From Beroe ovata (taxonomy: Eukaryota > Ctenophora > Nuda > Beroida > Beroidae), in the NCBI GenBank assembly GCA_946803715.1, contig CAMPET010000133.1:129369-193368 (forward strand): a stretch of DNA of 64,000 nucleotides. Direction: 5' to 3'. A program made the position numbers and the translations under genes. This document shows, one piece after another, positions 60,355-64,000 of this stretch. The notes beneath the pieces were generated by a model. That model was not told the DNA's origin and did not search any database. It was given only the letters and a program-made list of their open reading frames with translations. The first letter of the stretch is position 1; each line of letters begins with the position of its first letter.

Positions 60355-60520
60355 ATCAGGTACCCATTCGTCTCAGCTTGCTGATACCACTCCAAACCCG
60401 TGAAGTAGGGATATTGAAAATGGAATACGTTGACACCAGTACGTCAGAACAGGCCTCTGTGACGAATGAGGTACCTATTCGTCACATCTTGCTGACACCA
60501 CTGCATAACTGTGGCGATGC
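60355..60520. repeat. Inverted copy of the palindromic satellite
   Basis: The core GTGACGAATGAGGTACCTA begins at 60459 and is completed by TTCGTCAC. Its flanks read CTGACACCACTGCATA and TTGACACCAGTACGTCAGA, which are the reverse complement of those in the 24-kb array. A second, partial core (GGTACCCATTCGT) lies about 100 bp earlier. Confidence 0.8.
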
Positions 60521-61199
60521 AATTTTTTGTTGACGCTAGTTGACACCATATTTATTCTCAATGGAAATTATCTGATTTCCATTGAATCTCATCGAATTCC
60601 ACTGTTCGAAAAACAAATTTGGCATGGACTCACTTCTCGTGACAGCTCTCTCTCTCTATCATGATGACAAACTGTCTGCGTTTGCTGACAATGGATCATG
60701 ACAAAACATAAAGAGCTTGCATTGCTTGTTAAGCTGTGCTCCTCTTATTATTCCTCTCACTTTTTCTCCCTCAATCTCGCCTGAGTGACTCATCTCATCA
60801 TGTGGTCTCAAGTCTCACATGCACTCCAAAAACTCTCAACTGCATGATCACGTGAGTGACCTATATAATGTCAGTCTGTAGGATTTAATGAGACTCTCTA
60901 ATAAAATTAGCTATTATCTACTATAAAAGCAATACACGCACACATATGTTATGTGAGTGCTTGTAAAATGGAGTGACTGTTTGCATCATGACCATAATGT
61001 GAGGGTCACAAGCAACCGTTATATTATATTCGAACATCGCGTATGTAATCGCAATTATCGGAATTCATTTGATTAAATCAACAAAGCTTAAAGAGGCTGT
61101 ATAATGAAGAATATGAAGAACTCCTTAGTATATCAATGTTTCACGTACCTTCTTTTCTGAGGCATTNGAGAATGAAATAACCAATTTCATGACATCCCT

Positions 61200-61400
61200 A
61201 CATAACCTACTTACCTACGACATATTCCTCACTGAAAGTACTAGAAAATGTTCCTTGTATGAATTGCTGCAACTTTCTCTCTTACTATCATTAACCTTGA
61301 TGCTTGTGGGCGATTCTGGAAGGCAAAAGAGAAAAAAATGGCCATCTGGCCGAAATCGGGATTTTTTTAGGCAAATGGCCGCTGGTAGTTGGACCCCCCC
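61200..61400 (+). repeat. Dispersed repeat family, copy 1
   Basis: Carries AGAAAATGTTCCTTGTATGA, TGTGGGCGATTCTGGAAGGC and GGCCGCTGGTAGTTGGACC, shared with copies at 62721-62916 and 63620-63848. This copy lacks about 15 bp of the GGCCATCGGCCAGCTGGCCG segment. All three end in a C run. Non-coding. Confidence 0.8.
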
Positions 61401-62028
61401 CTAGTTAGCACTGACTATAAGTAGCGGACTATATACTATCCTTCTGTTCATGCGATGTTCCAGTAGGATAGCCTGCATGACCAATTACCAGGCTCTGGAA
61501 TATGTCACGTGACTGGCAACAAATTGTTCCTGTGGAGTTCATTACAATATTCATGGTATATATTGCTAGTTGAAGCGTGTTTTAATAGCTCCGCTCTTTA
61601 TCAAAGCGAGGCGGTGTTAAACAGCAGCATGATATAGGGGATATAATTTCTAGAGGTATCTCGGAGAGGGCTAAAGCTTGTATTGGCTGTTTCCCCCGAA
61701 TAATGATGTGAATTGTAGCAACATTTCACATGCGGGCAATATGGGGCAAAGTTGCTCCTTTATAACTTGCATTTGCATCCTTTATCACACTTTTCGAGCC
61801 TTATTCATATCTTATTTTCTCGTTCGGAGATGGAAACACTACTTGGTGTTACACTTTACTGGTTTCTAATCGACCGATTGATGATTTTCCCTCCTATGAA
61901 AGGAACTTCCTTTGAAGATATGAAATACTTGCACCAGTCAGTGAAGCAGGTGCAAATTCCCAACCCCCTATAATCACTGATAAAGAATATCAGCAGAAAT
62001 ATCATCACATTTCACAGGAATGTGTTGA

Positions 62029-62491
62029 ATGATGCGTGTTGAATTGATATTCGTCCTAGCTGGGAACATTCTACTCGCTCAACACGGAGCATCAGGTAAT
62101 TTCTGCCCATCTTTCTTATCAGAACCTCTGAGAAACTACCGATATCATTTTCCCTAACTCAGTTAGTAACTCAATGTCATTTAGCGGTAAAAGGGTCAAT
62201 AGATCATAGGTATTCATAAACTGCTCGGAATATTAGGTATATCACAAGTTACCCAGTCTCACTTGACACCTCTCACTTGACAAATTTATCACTTGACACC
62301 TCTCTTCAGAGTGGTCTCCCTCACCCATCAACACTCCACTACCAATACACTTTGGACTGGAGTCACTACATCTCCTGTCATCCGGAACTGAGGGTCTAAT
62401 CGAGTGTCTCGTGACGGGACCTAATTTGTCCGGAGCTATAATCATGCACTTAAGTGAGGGAGCACTCGTGACTGTCGGGATATGCTCGAAG
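62029..62491 (+). CDS. 5' part of a secreted/membrane protein, possibly Ig-like (2 exons, incomplete)
   Basis: Exon 1 62029-62095 encodes a signal peptide (MMRVELIFVLAGNILLAQHG). Exon 2 62310-62491 joins in phase and reads LIECLVTGPNLSGAIIMHL then VTVGICSK, with two cysteines in an Ig-V-like strand pattern and a good donor GTAAGC at its end. Later exons are not found: the following DNA holds dispersed repeats and N joins (62720, 63407), and the window ends. A possible next exon begins at about 62951 (after AAGCAG), but I cannot confirm it. Product and ligand unknown. Confidence 0.55.
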
Positions 62492-62720
62492 GTAAGCCGG
62501 GAACTCTTCCCTTCACGACGATCAGGCGTATGCATTTTCAAGACGAGTTTTTCACCTTCACATTTTCAATCAAACTATTCTTCGGCCGTCACTTTGAATA
62601 ATATTCGGACGAATTTTTAGAACTTTGAAGCACACGGAGCAGTTTGTTAGTTGAATGACTCTGATAAAATGATAATGCGGTATTGCTCATGCATATCTTA
62701 ACACAGGAAGGACTAAATGN

Positions 62721-62916
62721 ACCCCTCACTAAAAGTACCAGAAAATGTTCCTTGTATGAATTGCTAAAACTTTCTCTCTTACTATCATCAACTTGGATGC
62801 TTGTGGGCGATTCTGGAAGGCAAAAGAGAAAAAAAATGGCCATCTGGCCATCGGCCAGCTGGCCGAAATCGGGATTTTTTAGGCAAATGGCCGCTGGTAG
62901 TTGGACTCCCCCCCCA
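62721..62916 (+). repeat. Dispersed repeat family, copy 2
   Basis: Near-identical to 63620-63848, including the palindromic GGCCATCGGCCAGCTGGCCG segment. It starts right after the N at 62720 and interrupts the presumed intron of the Ig-like gene. Confidence 0.8.
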
Positions 62917-63028
62917 AATTTTCATCTCATTCTCCATTGCCGTGAAGCAGGTTATAGTGGACCAGTTCACTTCTCAGATGTCAAGTTCAGGGTCAGGGCA
63001 AGGGAAGGGTTTTCATCCACAATACCAG

Positions 63029-63373
63029 AGGCGTGCCGTGGGGGTGTTGGGGTGTCCATGTACACCCCACTGTTGGCAAAGAAAAAGAGAAAATTTTTGG
63101 TAGAGGAAAATATTTCTGATTTGTTGATTGCCAATAACGGGACGCGACGCTGCTCATGACGCGCCACGCATTTTCTGCCAGAAATTGCGGATAAAAGATC
63201 GTAAAATAACTTTATGCGCATCTCAACGCTGATTGGTTGAGAAAAACGCGCACTTACGCGCGCGCGCGGCTCACACACCCCAATGTACTGTTAAATTGCA
63301 ATGCTACCTAGGCGTGCCGTGAAATCGGGGCGCCTACTGTATTTTAATTGCGCTGGGGTGTACGATACACCCC
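63029..63373. mobile_element. Possible non-autonomous element bounded by GGCGTGCCGTG repeats
   Basis: GGCGTGCCGTG occurs at about 63031 and again at about 63311. Each is followed by sequence leading to a GGGGTGT...ACACCCC block. The interior is CpG-rich with a GCGCGC run. No ORF or target-site duplication is clear. Confidence 0.35.
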
Positions 63374-63619
63374 AGATCGATATGAGTCATATTATGTATA
63401 CGTGTCNTTCTTAAGAGGCATGACTACCCTAACACTGGTTTGGAAACATAATTATAGTGAGATATACTCAAAATATCTTGAGCCTCCCGAGCCTATAACC
63501 AATAACAAGGACAGTCGGGCTATTATCAGTCCATGATATGCGCATTGCTCACTTTTTTTGGGTACAGAAATCACTATCACAGCACACATCACATGAAATA
63601 AGTTGATAGGAGAATGAAG

Positions 63620-63848
63620 TAACCGATTCATGACAAACCTACCTACCTACGACATACCCCTCACAAAAAGTACTAGAAAATGTTCCTTGTATGAATTGCT
63701 ATAACTTTCTCTCTTACTATCATCAACTTTGATGCTTGTGGGCGATTCTGGAAGGCAAAAGAGAAAAAAATGGCCATCCGGCCATCGGCCAGCTGGCCGA
63801 AATCGGGATTTTTTTAGGTAAATGGCCGCTGGTAGTTGGACCCCCCCA
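63620..63848 (+). repeat. Dispersed repeat family, copy 3
   Basis: The longest copy: it shares the upstream ACCTACGACATA and CTCAC words with copy 1 and the full GGCC-rich palindromic segment with copy 2, and ends in a C run at 63840-63847. Confidence 0.8.
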
Positions 63849-64000
63849 GATTTTCAAGGTGAACAGACTTCATTAACATGGTTTAACGATGGCGTGAAAA
63901 TCGCGATTTTGGCGATTTGGTATATTTTCATATATGGGACCGTTCACATATTACGTAATCAAAATTTCGGCATTTTTTACCCCCCTCCCCCCTTCCGTAA

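Larger units (their letters stand above)
59813..62028. other. Repeat-rich intergenic DNA, no gene recognised
   Basis: It contains an inverted relative of the 24-kb satellite (60355-60520), one copy of the 61-64 kb dispersed repeat (61200-61400) and an N at 61167. No exon is seen. Confidence 0.4.

Overview
The window looks like nuclear DNA from an animal. It has intron-rich genes with GT-AG introns, mostly 80-400 bp, and metazoan gene families: a LIM-kinase, a homeobox gene with a Groucho-binding EH1 motif, a class A GPCR, a very large complement-control-protein (CCP/sushi) receptor, AIMP2, HSPBP1 and a signal peptide peptidase. Short introns, tight gene spacing and a huge CCP receptor would suit an early-branching animal such as a sponge, but that is inference. 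The assembly has single-N joins and one N run (16617-16977); some joins flank near-identical duplications or cut genes.

Layout. 1-12.3 kb is gene-dense: FBXO21-like (+), a small EF-hand protein (-), AIMP2-like (+), HSPBP1-like (+, starting 185 bp after AIMP2 ends) and an ARF/ARL GTPase (+) with a MITE-like element just past its stop. 12.6-19.9 kb is one 13-exon LIM-kinase gene (-). 20.6-23.8 kb is a non-LTR retrotransposon (ORF1 plus endonuclease/RT, cut at an N join), followed by a satellite with a palindromic core and three exons of a calbindin/secretagogin-like gene. 26-27 kb is GC-rich with foldback elements. 27.4-30.2 kb is a signal peptide peptidase (+). 31.6-35.9 kb is a class A GPCR (-) with an antisense tRNA-Ile(AAU) in an intron. 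36-42 kb holds only simple repeats that I can recognise. 42.0-53.4 kb is a CCP-rich type I membrane receptor (-) of about 34 exons. 54.7-57.1 kb is a homeobox gene (-). 58.6-59.8 kb is a secreted protein with two copies of an unassigned domain (+). 60-64 kb is repeat-rich and contains the first two exons of a secreted, possibly Ig-like protein.

The genes do not form one pathway. They cover protein quality control (FBXO21, HSPBP1), translation (AIMP2, tRNA-Ile), membrane proteolysis (SPP), cytoskeletal signalling (LIMK), trafficking (ARL), and cell-surface or secreted recognition (CCP receptor, GPCR, secreted proteins). The most interesting observations are the architecture of the CCP gene, where a multi-exon module appears fused into one long exon and amplified six times, and an Asp where LIM-kinases carry their activating Thr. 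I found no CRISPR, operon-like defence system or other clearly new multi-gene system. Exon coordinates were derived by hand from splice sites, reading phase and family similarity.
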